Below, one piece after another: positions 1-7,861 of a DNA stretch of 14,825 nucleotides; position 1 is the stretch's first letter; each line of letters opens with the position of its first letter. The notes under the pieces are model-generated. The model searched no databases, was not told the DNA's origin, and saw nothing but the letters and a program-made list of their open reading frames with translations. The stretch comes from Cyclobacteriaceae bacterium (GTDB taxonomy: Bacteria; Bacteroidota; Bacteroidia; Cytophagales; Cyclobacteriaceae): positions 1-14,825 of the forward strand of contig JANQPK010000396.1 of the NCBI GenBank assembly GCA_028289505.1, in the 5' to 3' direction. The translations under genes and the position numbers were made by a program.

Positions 1-590
1 GGACCAGGACAAATAGCATTGACGTTGATCTTATCCATGGCTAGCTCCAAACCCAATGCCCTGGTCATCTGTACTATAGCTCCCTTGCTGGAAGTGTAAG
101 GGGTACGGTTGGCCAGACCTACCACCCCCAAGGTACTGGCTATGTTGATGATCTTTCCGCTACCTGCTTTTTTCATGAACGGTACAACCGCTTTTGACGC
201 CAGCCAGCTACCATCCACATTTACAGCCATGACCTTTTGAAAATCTTCATAGCTAAGTTCTTCGATACTTCCACGGATATTGATCCCAGCACTATTAATT
301 AAAATATCGATACGGCCATTTTGCTGGTAAACTGTGGCAGCCATAGACTCCATTTGATCGGGGTTGGTAACATCAGCGCCAATGGCCTGTGCTTTTACCC
401 CATATTCTGCTTCCAATGCTTCTGCTGTTGCTTTCCCCTCTTCTTGATTTCTACTTACCAAAACCAGGTTGCAACCGGCAGAGGCAAGGCCAGCCCCCAT
501 GGCTAATCCCAATCCTTTTGACCCCCCGGTAATGATGGCGGTTCGATCCGACAAATCAAACAGTTTTATTCCAGGTAATTCTTCACTCAT
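1..590 (-). CDS. SDR-family NAD(P)-dependent oxidoreductase, 3' end cut by window edge
   Basis: This gene encodes a classical short-chain dehydrogenase/reductase, of which 196 residues are present and the C-terminus lies beyond the left edge. Seen in the translation: the nucleotide-binding motif TGGSKGLG at residues 21-28, an acidic residue D73 in the ADVT segment, NSAG at 99-102 (a variant of NNAG), and the full catalytic tetrad N124, S152, Y165 and K169 in the YTSSKG context. The sequence breaks off in the NAICPGP loop before the substrate-specifying C-terminus. The ATG start at 588-590 lies 5 nt after the stop codon of the TIM-barrel gene, so the two are almost certainly co-transcribed. 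The overall pattern resembles gluconate 5-dehydrogenase or 2-deoxy-gluconate 3-dehydrogenase-like SDRs. Together with its neighbours this suggests oxidation of a sugar or sugar acid in the cytoplasm, but the exact substrate cannot be read from the part seen. Confidence 0.93.
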   Translation of the reverse strand, partial: MSEELPGIKLFDLSDRTAIITGGSKGLGLAMGAGLASAGCNLVLVSRNQEEGKATAEALEAEYGVKAQAIGADVTNPDQMESMAATVYQQNGRIDILINSAGINIRGSIEELSYEDFQKVMAVNVDGSWLASKAVVPFMKKAGSGKIINIASTLGVVGLANRTPYTSSKGAIVQMTRALGLELAMDKINVNAICPG

Positions 591-595
591 GTTTC

Positions 596-1696
596 TTACG
601 GTATAAGTTTAAGTTCTTTAGTGGCATATGCTAATGAATCCGTGATATTTTGCTCTTCGAATAAGAGCTTTTGTTCATCGCTCAACCCATCTATTGATGG
701 CAATGCCGTTGGTGATTGATGGTCTCTTACCCACTTGACAGCACTTATCATTTCAAAGGCCGGAAGTTTCTCAAAAGTAGCCCAATACTTATCCGTAAAA
801 CAGGGCACTTTTAGTGGATTCCGGGTAATCATTTCCAGATTAAACTTGATTTCAGGATTATGGGTAAGACAAACGCTGACCATTTTCTTTAGGTCAAGTT
901 GACCCGTGCCTAAGGGTACTTCTGAAAGTAAAAATCCATCTTGATAATCCTTAACCGCCATATCCTTTAGATGCGTCGTAAAAGCGTAAGGGGCTAATGA
1001 CTCAATCACATGCATGGGATCTTCCAGGAATGAGATATTGTTACCGGTATCCAGATTGATACCCACCCATTCACTGTCGAAATACTCAATCATAGCCAGA
1101 AGTTCCGATACCCTCCAGTCTTTATGATTCTCAATAGCCAGTTTAAGTTTATACTTTTCAAGTATCGGTAGGGCTCGATGAACTGATTTTATAGCATGCT
1201 GCTTAAAATCATCATAAGCCTGCCTGCTATCGAAGTTTTCGTACCTGCGGCCGCTTAGACAGGCAGTTCGCAGTATGGTAGCTCCGGCCTCCATACTATA
1301 TTTAGCCTCCTTACTAAACCGATCAATATCATTATCACTCTGTGGAAGTTTAATGGATCCTTCCAGATATAGTTCTTTTTTTTCCCTGAAGTCACGAACC
1401 TTTCCAGTAAAATCTATGGTCCATTTTCCGGAACCGACCTGCACCCCCCCAGCACCAATGGACTCACAATGCCGTAACATCTGTAAGGCATTGTCAAAGC
1501 CAGGTACTTCTTTACTGGCATCACCTGATCGCCATCTAATGGCATAACTGGGACCGGCTACCCCCATGGTAGATTTTTTAACCTCGTTTGGCGCCGAGAA
1601 AGCGGAGTGAGGAAAAACTCCTAAACAGGCAGTTATTGCTGTGCTTTGTTTGATAAACTCACGTCTTGATCTGTACGACTTGTGGCTATCCTTCAT
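596..1696 (-). CDS. Tat-exported sugar phosphate isomerase/epimerase-like TIM-barrel protein
   Basis: The product has 366 residues and resembles the xylose-isomerase-like TIM-barrel family (AP endonuclease 2 fold), whose members isomerise or epimerise free sugars or sugar derivatives with a divalent metal. The N-terminus carries a textbook twin-arginine signal, SRREFIK at 10-16, followed by a hydrophobic stretch (ITACLGVF) and an AFSA processing site near residue 35. The mature protein therefore probably acts in the periplasm. Likely metal ligands are E189 (in ENHKD), D216 (in LDTGN), H242 (in THLKD) and E288 (in NLEMITRNP). The 26-residue D-to-H spacing matches D-tagatose 3-epimerase-type enzymes. 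The ATG at 1694-1696 is the only start that keeps the Tat signal. The SDR gene follows 5 nt downstream and the CxxCH dehydrogenase precedes it by 48 nt. The substrate is unknown; a role in periplasmic processing of sugars or glycosides is inferred from context. Confidence 0.87.
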   Translation of the reverse strand: MKDSHKSYRSRREFIKQSTAITACLGVFPHSAFSAPNEVKKSTMGVAGPSYAIRWRSGDASKEVPGFDNALQMLRHCESIGAGGVQVGSGKWTIDFTGKVRDFREKKELYLEGSIKLPQSDNDIDRFSKEAKYSMEAGATILRTACLSGRRYENFDSRQAYDDFKQHAIKSVHRALPILEKYKLKLAIENHKDWRVSELLAMIEYFDSEWVGINLDTGNNISFLEDPMHVIESLAPYAFTTHLKDMAVKDYQDGFLLSEVPLGTGQLDLKKMVSVCLTHNPEIKFNLEMITRNPLKVPCFTDKYWATFEKLPAFEMISAVKWVRDHQSPTALPSIDGLSDEQKLLFEEQNITDSLAYATKELKLIP

Positions 1697-1704
1697 GGTT
1701 GGTT

Positions 1705-1768
1705 GTTCAATATACGATATTCAACATTCAATATTAAACATTCCTTATTCCTCATTCCTCAATTCCTC
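1705..1768. repeat. Low-complexity intergenic repeat with tandem heptamers
   Basis: On the plus strand, 1740-1768 holds ATTCCTT, ATTCCTC, ATTCCTC and then AATTCCTC, a short tandem array of a 7-bp unit. Beside it, 1705-1735 is made of related TTCAATAT and ATTCAACATTC words. On the coding (minus) strand the heptamers encode the last residues and the TAA stop (1745-1747) of the CxxCH lipoprotein gene, and the rest fills the 48-nt gap before the Tat-exported isomerase. Such T/A-rich TTCAATATTCAA-like strings are, as far as I recall, scattered between genes in some Bacteroidota genomes. Copy number elsewhere in this genome cannot be judged from the window. Confidence 0.55.
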
Positions 1769-4222
1769 TTGGGTCCAGGGAGTAACTTTTCCCTGACTTA
1801 ATACCCGAACGTTGCCCACAGTTCCCGGTTTTACCGGAGCGGCATTGTGTCCCCACGATTGGCGGATGTAGGTCATAATTGCCGCAAGGTCTTCCGGAGG
1901 TGTGGTAGCGAAGGCTGGCATTGCAGGTAATATTTCCGGGGTATCGTAAATTTTCCCGTTTACTTCTAATGCCCCTTCGATTCCATGAAGCAGAATCTTT
2001 GAGAGCCGCTCTTCATCTCCCAAGACCCATTCTGATTGGAGCAGGGGAGGAGCAAAGCGCTGCATCCCTTCACCGTTATTTCCATGGCAACTTGCGCACA
2101 CAGTCAGGTATAGGTTTCTGCCGCGCGAAAGAAAAGAAGGATCTATTTCAAAATGCTTGGTAGTAACTTTTTTCGATGAACTTTGTGGTTTCCCTGGCCA
2201 GGTAAAAAGCCCGGATACCCTGGAAATCGCTCTGCTATTGGCCTTTTGCGTAGTCTGTCTGGTAAAGATATTGGGTGGGTGATCTAAGCTTACCGTAGAG
2301 GAATCGGCAGGTAAATTGTGAAACGAAAGCCCATTTAACATAGCAGTCTGCTTCCAATCCAATTGATCTCCATCGAGCCATGCTAATAGTTGTGAAAGCT
2401 CCCCTGGATGCTGCTTATTAGCAGTAGCGGTGGTCAATTGTTCAATGGTTATTTCTTTTTCTGGTGATGGCTTCTGCCAATCGGGGTGGGCTAATAAACT
2501 GGTTAGGAACTGATACTCTTCTTGATGCAGACTGCTGATCACGGCGTCCCGATATATAGGAGAATTGGGATGTCGTGATAGAACTTCTAGTAAAAGATCG
2601 TGTTTGACTGTACCTCTTAAGCTTCCGGCCGATAGGGCTACTTGCAGGTTGGGCAATTGCAGAGAAGTGTCTACCAGAAGTTGCTGCAAAACGATCTGCT
2701 TTTCAGGATTTCCGGATACCTCTTTTTCCATGATTCTTAACACCGTGGCCTTAACCTCCTGGCTCTGGTCGTTAAGGGCTTTACGATAGAAATCTAAATC
2801 CCAGTATTGCAGTCCCTCCAAGGTCCAAAGAGTATGCAACTTGGTGATGGGATCAATTTGGCTAAATACCAGTTCCTTAAGGTGACTGATAATACTGGTG
2901 TCCGATTGTTCAACCAGTAACCTTTGTGCCATATCGCGATACCAGCCATTTTGGTGACCAAGAAACTCTATTAACTGTAGTGATGAAAGTTGTGAAAGCT
3001 TAATAGGAGCAGTGTATTCAGTACTGTTTTCGGGGATGACTTTCCAAATCCGACCCAGGTTAATAGGTTGGTCTAATTTTCGCTTTAGGGTCACTTCCCT
3101 TAGATATGGAGACATATAAGGTCCATGCTGAACAATACCCCGGTACATATCTACAATGTAGAGGGCTCCATCCGGACCAATTTCCAGCCCTACTGGTCTG
3201 AATCTTTCATCAGTTGAAGCTAGAAACTCCTTTTTGGGGTAGGCATTGGTGGCACTAGGATTCAAGTCGTTTCGCGTTATCAGATTTCGTTTTACCAGAT
3301 TCCCTGTCGGCTCGCAAACAAAGGCATTTCCCTCAACTTCTGCTCCTAGCAAATTTCCTCTGTAGATCAAGGGTGCGCAGGCTGAGGCAAATTCAATAAT
3401 ACTTCCATCAGGGTTTAGTGTTCCTTCCACATAGCCTCTGTTGATGGCCGTGTTGCTCCTAATGGGAAACACCCGCCTATCTAGCGACATGGAATAGTCT
3501 ATTCCCGAGCTTGGCTGGTGGTTTTGATTGCGGGAGAGATAATTGGGAGGTACCAGGTCCGTATGGAGTTGTGACCAATTGTAGTTGTAATATAGTCTTC
3601 CCAAATTGTCGTGGCAGATTCCCCATTGACCGCGAAATTCGGTTTCTTGCTTGACCCATTCACCATCTAAACGACGGTACCTGAATCTCGACTTAGCATT
3701 GTAGATCCAGTTGTCCATTCCAAGCCATAAACCATTGGCTGAATGCTCTACTACTCCTTTCTTGCCATACTCTGGATCTACTAATTCCCGTTTGTCTGCT
3801 TGCAAGTCACCATCCGTATCTTGGAAGTACCACAGGGTGGCATCCTCTGCTATCAGGGCACCCCCTTCGACTATTGCCAGGGCTCTGGGTAATATCAGGC
3901 TGTCAACAAAAACCGTTGAGCTATCCATTTGACCATCATGATCGAGATCGAACAGTACCGATACCCTACCCACCGGTTCATCCTCTCCAATGCCATCGAT
4001 GTCAGGCATAAAGCCTCTCATTTCCACCACCCACATGTTTCCATCCTCATCAAACCGGATAACGATAGGGTCCTGAATCATGGGATCATGAGCCACGATT
4101 TGAATGCGGTAACTAGGATCAATTTCAAATGTTTGTAGTTGTTCCTGGGGGGTGAGTGCCGGAGAGGGTCCTTTGCTGCAAGCGAGCAGCATTATCATAA
4201 TAAGGTGGCTCAGGTGTTTCAA
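1745..4222 (-). CDS. PVC-type membrane-bound dehydrogenase lipoprotein with HEAT-like region and C-terminal cytochrome c
   Basis: The product has 825 residues. The N-terminus is a lipoprotein signal with lipobox LLAC and lipidated Cys15, so the protein is exported and membrane-anchored. Residues about 30-390 match the beta-propeller-like dehydrogenase domain common in Planctomycetes, Verrucomicrobia and Bacteroidota. They contain two acidic DxDxDG-type loops that may bind calcium (D92/D94/D96 and D135/D137/D139) and the VVEHSANGLWLG and GLEIGPDGALYIVD signatures. Residues about 405-625 are helical and HEAT-like. Residues about 690-785 form a class I cytochrome c domain with CASCH (C709, C712, H713) and the probable axial ligand M768 in LPAMPAF. 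It likely oxidises a sugar-type substrate in the periplasm and passes electrons on through its haem; substrate and cofactor are not evident. The start used is TTG at 4222, which has no good ribosome-binding site; an ATG at 4230 lies in another frame (see the adjacent regulatory entry). It is 48 nt downstream of menE and may have its own promoter or be read through from the men operon. Confidence 0.9.
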   Translation of the reverse strand: MKHLSHLIMIMLLACSKGPSPALTPQEQLQTFEIDPSYRIQIVAHDPMIQDPIVIRFDEDGNMWVVEMRGFMPDIDGIGEDEPVGRVSVLFDLDHDGQMDSSTVFVDSLILPRALAIVEGGALIAEDATLWYFQDTDGDLQADKRELVDPEYGKKGVVEHSANGLWLGMDNWIYNAKSRFRYRRLDGEWVKQETEFRGQWGICHDNLGRLYYNYNWSQLHTDLVPPNYLSRNQNHQPSSGIDYSMSLDRRVFPIRSNTAINRGYVEGTLNPDGSIIEFASACAPLIYRGNLLGAEVEGNAFVCEPTGNLVKRNLITRNDLNPSATNAYPKKEFLASTDERFRPVGLEIGPDGALYIVDMYRGIVQHGPYMSPYLREVTLKRKLDQPINLGRIWKVIPENSTEYTAPIKLSQLSSLQLIEFLGHQNGWYRDMAQRLLVEQSDTSIISHLKELVFSQIDPITKLHTLWTLEGLQYWDLDFYRKALNDQSQEVKATVLRIMEKEVSGNPEKQIVLQQLLVDTSLQLPNLQVALSAGSLRGTVKHDLLLEVLSRHPNSPIYRDAVISSLHQEEYQFLTSLLAHPDWQKPSPEKEITIEQLTTATANKQHPGELSQLLAWLDGDQLDWKQTAMLNGLSFHNLPADSSTVSLDHPPNIFTRQTTQKANSRAISRVSGLFTWPGKPQSSSKKVTTKHFEIDPSFLSRGRNLYLTVCASCHGNNGEGMQRFAPPLLQSEWVLGDEERLSKILLHGIEGALEVNGKIYDTPEILPAMPAFATTPPEDLAAIMTYIRQSWGHNAAPVKPGTVGNVRVLSQGKVTPWTQEELRNEE

Positions 4223-4243
4223 AACAGCATTGATTGACCTTTA
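4219..4243 (-). promoter_or_regulatory. Three-codon ATG minicistron overlapping the TTG start of the CxxCH lipoprotein gene
   Basis: Read on the minus strand, an AAAGG-like ribosome-binding site (about 4238-4242) is followed 7 nt later by ATG CTG TTT TGA (4230-4219). Its TGA stop overlaps the TTG start of the lipoprotein gene as TTGA (4222-4219). Either termination here re-initiates translation at TTG, or one T is missing from the T4 run. With five T the ATG would be in frame and give a signal peptide beginning MLFLKHLSHL, a more usual lipoprotein leader than the TTG version. The sequence alone does not decide between these. Confidence 0.5.
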
Positions 4244-4270
4244 ATTTAACGAAGAATTGCTGAATTGTGG

Positions 4271-5344
4271 TCAGTTCAGCAGTTTCTTGATTTGAAGAAC
4301 ATCAACTTTACCCGAATCAGTTCTGGGGAAAGCATCCAGGTACTTAACTTGCTTTGGGACTTCATGAGCCTTTAGATGTTGCTTGAGCTGAGTCTGTAGA
4401 TTCTGTTCCAAAGTTTTGGACAACGGTTGACTTTCTAACAGCAGTACTACTTGTTGTCCCCATTTAGGGTGTGGTAAATCCGTTACCAGGTGTTTTACTT
4501 TTATGTTACTAGAATCCAATATTCGCTGAATACTACTCTGTAATAGTTCTGGGTGTACCTTATAGCCACCGGTATTAATCACCTGATCTTTACGACCTAA
4601 CCACTCGAATGTATTATTGTCAATAATTGAAACTAGATCATTGGTTATCAATAATTTATTGTTAGTTATATCACCTTTTACTGCAAGACACCCGCGTTTA
4701 TCCAGCGACATCTGAATACCCGGTAAGATCTGGTAATGCTGTTGTTTATTGGGGCCATTCAATAGTCTTAGAGCGAAATGCGAAGCCGTTTCAGTCATAC
4801 CAAAAGTATGGTATATGGGATTTGGATAGCGGTCCAAATTCTGCTCTATTAAAGTGTCCAGACGGGCTCCTCCAACAATAGTAACCTTACAATTCGTCAA
4901 AAAGTCTCCGCCAAGCTCCGACTCTACCAAGTTTTTTAATTGTACAGGAACCAGAGCTATGAAGTCTATTTTCGGTAATTTTCGATGTTTTACTTCTGTA
5001 CTTGGCTGCTGTAGATAGAGGTCCATGCCCAGCTCCATCCCCCTTACCAGCATCATCTTGCCTCCAATGTGATCCACCGATATACAAACCAGCGCATTAT
5101 AGTTTGACTTCAACCCCAGTACTTGTATGGTTTTATTAGCACTGGCCTGCAATTGGGTCCTACTTAGGGTTATCTGTTTAGGTGGGCCGGTACTTCCAGA
5201 AGTCACCACTGGAAAAGTAGCTTTACCCGAAAGGTATTCTTTGCAGAACTCCAGGGTACGACCCCAGTAGTCTTTGTTGGAGAAATCTGTAGTCAGTATC
5301 TCCTGATATGAAATGAAATTTTGCTGGAAGTGGATCCCACTCAC
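4271..5344 (-). CDS. menE: o-Succinylbenzoate-CoA ligase, short Bacteroidota form
   Basis: MenE activates o-succinylbenzoate with ATP and CoA in menaquinone biosynthesis in the cytosol. The 357-residue product is an ANL-family adenylating enzyme: phosphate-binding TSGSTGPPK at 48-56, FGMTETASH at 181-189, D236 in TNDL, R251 in WLGRKDQ, the hinge region QVINTGGYKV, and the C-terminal catalytic lysine K346 in PRTDSGKVD. It is shorter than the roughly 450-480 residues of Proteobacterial and Bacillus MenE because the N-terminal subdomain is reduced; compact MenE proteins are usual in Bacteroidota. The start is GTG at 5344, which overlaps the menB stop as GTGA (4 nt), a sign of translational coupling. 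By motifs alone it could be another acyl-CoA ligase; its position after menB makes MenE by far the best call. It is the last men gene of the operon. Confidence 0.93.
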   Translation of the reverse strand: MSGIHFQQNFISYQEILTTDFSNKDYWGRTLEFCKEYLSGKATFPVVTSGSTGPPKQITLSRTQLQASANKTIQVLGLKSNYNALVCISVDHIGGKMMLVRGMELGMDLYLQQPSTEVKHRKLPKIDFIALVPVQLKNLVESELGGDFLTNCKVTIVGGARLDTLIEQNLDRYPNPIYHTFGMTETASHFALRLLNGPNKQQHYQILPGIQMSLDKRGCLAVKGDITNNKLLITNDLVSIIDNNTFEWLGRKDQVINTGGYKVHPELLQSSIQRILDSSNIKVKHLVTDLPHPKWGQQVVLLLESQPLSKTLEQNLQTQLKQHLKAHEVPKQVKYLDAFPRTDSGKVDVLQIKKLLN

Positions 5345-6162
5345 GGAAATCTGGGAAACTTATCGAAATCGGGGTCTCGTTTCTCTAGAAAAGCGTTCTT
5401 ACCTTCCTGAGCTTCTTCCATAAGATAGTACATCAATGTGGCATCTCCGGCAAATTCCATCAATCCTGATTGGCCGTCTAACTCGGCATTAAGTCCCCGC
5501 TTGATCATCCTTACCGCCAGGGGACTCCGTTTCATAATGGTTTCACACCACTTTATGGTGGTGTCCTCCAGATCCTTAAGAGGAACCACTGTGTTGACCA
5601 GGCCCATTTTTTCTGCTTCTGCCGCCGAGTATTGCTCACACAGGAACCAGATCTCCCTGGCTTTTTTCTGGCCTACATGTCTGGCCAAATAACTGGAGCC
5701 GAATCCAGCGTCAAAACTTCCCACTTTAGGACCTGTTTGCCCGAAAATAGCATTGTCTGAAGCAATGGTGAGATCACACACCACGTGTAACACATGTCCT
5801 CCTCCAATTGCATAGCCGTTTACCATAGCAATTACTGGTTTTGGCATAGACCTAATGCGTTTATGGAGATCCAGGACATTCAATCTGGGTACTCCATCTT
5901 CTCCCACGTAGCCCCCTTTTCCTTTAACGTTCTGGTCACCTCCGCTGCAAAAAGCTTTGTCACCGGTTCCGGTTAATACAATTACCCGGACGTCGGTACG
6001 TTCTCGGCAAATGTCCATAGCCTCAATCATCTCGATATTGGTTTCTGGTCTGAAGGCGTTATAGACCCTAGGTCGATTTATGGTGATCTTGGCGATTCCC
6101 TGATGGTATTCAAATAGAATATCCTCAAAGTCTTTTATTTTTTCCCATTTTACTTTAGACAT
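5341..6162 (-). CDS. menB: 1,4-Dihydroxy-2-naphthoyl-CoA synthase
   Basis: MenB cyclises o-succinylbenzoyl-CoA to 1,4-dihydroxy-2-naphthoyl-CoA by an intramolecular Claisen-type condensation. The 273-residue product has the usual family length and the crotonase fold signatures: oxyanion-hole segment FCSGGDQ at 71-77, GYAIGGGHVLHVVCDL at 116-131, the MenB-specific GQTGPKVGSFDAGFG block at 141-155 with D151, the MYYLMEEAQEGKNAF segment with Y246, and the C-terminal PDFDKFPRFP tail. Gly at position 144 (QTG rather than QTD as in the mycobacterial enzyme) places it with the MenB type that needs bicarbonate as catalytic base; this is known for the E. coli enzyme and inferred here. The ATG at 6160-6162 lies inside the end of menD, an 8-nt overlap, and the stop overlaps menE by 4 nt, so the middle of the operon is tightly coupled. 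Confidence 0.98.
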   Translation of the reverse strand: MSKVKWEKIKDFEDILFEYHQGIAKITINRPRVYNAFRPETNIEMIEAMDICRERTDVRVIVLTGTGDKAFCSGGDQNVKGKGGYVGEDGVPRLNVLDLHKRIRSMPKPVIAMVNGYAIGGGHVLHVVCDLTIASDNAIFGQTGPKVGSFDAGFGSSYLARHVGQKKAREIWFLCEQYSAAEAEKMGLVNTVVPLKDLEDTTIKWCETIMKRSPLAVRMIKRGLNAELDGQSGLMEFAGDATLMYYLMEEAQEGKNAFLEKRDPDFDKFPRFP

Positions 6163-7852
6163 GGTTCTGTTTTAAGCTTGTTTTAAGTTCTTGATAAATT
6201 TCTGACATGTTGTTGGAAAACTCAATTTCCAGAAGACTGATATGGTCATTTGGTTCAAATAGCTCAGTTAACCTGGTTTTCAGCTCATTTCTGTGGTTAC
6301 AATAAAGGTATTTTATATTGAAGTCCTTACAGGTATTTTTTGCGGATAAGGATTGTTGGGTTACGAACAATCTCTCAAGCTCTGGCTGGTCTTTTGGCCC
6401 GTCGATCAATCTGAAAATACCACCTCCATGATTATTCAAAAGTACAATCTTCAAATTAGGCACTGACAATTGGTGCCAAAACGCGTTGCGATCATAGAAG
6501 AATGCCATATCTCCGGTAATCAGAAGATTTAGCCGTTGATTGACTAGTGCGTGACCCAAGGCAGAACTGGTGCAACCGTCAATTCCACTAGTTCCGCGGT
6601 TGGAGGAAATCTCAGTGATTTGAGATTTACCACCAATTAAGTCTGACCATCGTACAGGGCTACTATTAGATAAATGCAGATGTGCCTCCGGGCAAATATC
6701 TAGTACCTGTTGAACCGCTGCTAGCTCATTGAAATCTTGCTTACGCAGAAATTCATCAATCCAGGAAGTCACTGAAGCCTCTTGATCCTTCCAAGTTTGA
6801 CTCCATTTTTCATCATCTGAGGGGGAAGTTCGGGCAGTCAATTGTTGGATGAATTCAGCCGGATCCATGGGAATGACAGCTGATAAACTTTTAAATGTAT
6901 CCGGCGGGTATCCAGATTCTTGGACATGCCAGTGCTGATCAGGCGAATGCCTGCGCAAAAATCGTTTCAAATTCTTTGAAATATGCGCACCCCCAAATGT
7001 TAACAAAAGATCAGGTTTTAAAGAGTCTAAAAAAGCATCATCCTGTCCCAGGATAAGTTCAACATGTTTAATAACCCCTTTCCCACGGTGAAGGTTTGAA
7101 GTGATATCCCCCAAAATCGGAACTTTGCAGTGCTGTTGTAATGCTTCCAGGGCAGAGATTAGTGCTTCTGATTTTGGATACTGGCCTCCAACTACCAGAA
7201 TGTTGGTAGCCTCAGACCATTGTTTGACCAATTTTCCCCAATCACTGGTTTCAAGCTCTGACTTTGAATGTTGAATATTCACCAGCGAAACATCTTTGCG
7301 GTATTCCCAAGGTTGACCGGACCTGGGATAAAACGGCTCGCGAAATGGGGCATTGATATGTACTGGACCTGCTTGATCAGAGATACAAGTATTGATGGCT
7401 TGATTGATGGTTCTATGCAGTTGCCAAACCTCATCAGGGTGTTGCAGCGAAACAGGCAATCCATAGCTATGCTTTACGTGATTTTGAAATAAATTACGTT
7501 GTCGGATAGACTGCCCATCATTTTGATCGATCCACTCTGGAGGACGGTCTGCGGTAAAAATCAACAGCGGTACCTTTTGATAAAATGCTTCCGCGATAGC
7601 GGGGCCATAGTTTAAAGCTGCCGTTCCGGAAGTACAGAGCAGAACAATTGGTTCTTTAAGGCCTTGTGCCATACCTAAACCGATGTATCCAGCACTTCGT
7701 TCGTCACTAACCATTTTGGTAGTGATTTCTGGGTGTCGGCTAAATGATAGGGCTAAAGGGGCGTTACGGGAGCCAGGAGATATTAATACATGCCTCACAC
7801 CATGTTGTGCACATATTTCTGCAAGGTCCAAGATAGGCTGTGAAACGCTCAA
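6155..7852 (-). CDS. menD: 2-Succinyl-5-enolpyruvyl-6-hydroxy-3-cyclohexene-1-carboxylate synthase
   Basis: MenD is the thiamine-diphosphate enzyme that joins isochorismate and 2-oxoglutarate to give SEPHCHC, the first committed step to menaquinone. The 565-residue product shows the N-terminal SPGSRNAPL at 25-33, the ThDP-activating glutamate E51 in SDERSAG, GTAALNYGPAIAEA at 76-89, TADRPPE at 100-106, NRGTSGIDG at 418-426, the GDMAFFYDRNAFW diphosphate-binding segment from 447, and NNHGGGIF at 473-480. The SPGSR motif normally lies close to the N-terminus, so translation must start nearly at the ORF edge. The only candidates there are TTG at 7852 or ATT at 7855; no ATG or GTG exists between the menF stop and the motif. 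menF and menD are in the same reading frame, separated by TAA and three sense codons. The 3' end overlaps menB by 8 nt. Confidence 0.97.
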   Translation of the reverse strand: MSVSQPILDLAEICAQHGVRHVLISPGSRNAPLALSFSRHPEITTKMVSDERSAGYIGLGMAQGLKEPIVLLCTSGTAALNYGPAIAEAFYQKVPLLIFTADRPPEWIDQNDGQSIRQRNLFQNHVKHSYGLPVSLQHPDEVWQLHRTINQAINTCISDQAGPVHINAPFREPFYPRSGQPWEYRKDVSLVNIQHSKSELETSDWGKLVKQWSEATNILVVGGQYPKSEALISALEALQQHCKVPILGDITSNLHRGKGVIKHVELILGQDDAFLDSLKPDLLLTFGGAHISKNLKRFLRRHSPDQHWHVQESGYPPDTFKSLSAVIPMDPAEFIQQLTARTSPSDDEKWSQTWKDQEASVTSWIDEFLRKQDFNELAAVQQVLDICPEAHLHLSNSSPVRWSDLIGGKSQITEISSNRGTSGIDGCTSSALGHALVNQRLNLLITGDMAFFYDRNAFWHQLSVPNLKIVLLNNHGGGIFRLIDGPKDQPELERLFVTQQSLSAKNTCKDFNIKYLYCNHRNELKTRLTELFEPNDHISLLEIEFSNNMSEIYQELKTSLKQNHV

Positions 7853-7861
7853 AATCTTACT

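Noticed and set aside
1740..1768. Tandem heptamers as a CRISPR-like or origin iteron array
   Set aside because: Units are 7 bp without spacers, there are only three to four copies, and no cas, rep or partition gene is near.
4259..4280. Hairpin GCTGAA...TTCAGC across the menE stop codon as a terminator of the men operon
   Set aside because: The stem is only 6 bp with a 10-nt loop, overlaps coding sequence, and is not followed by a U-rich tract on the minus strand.
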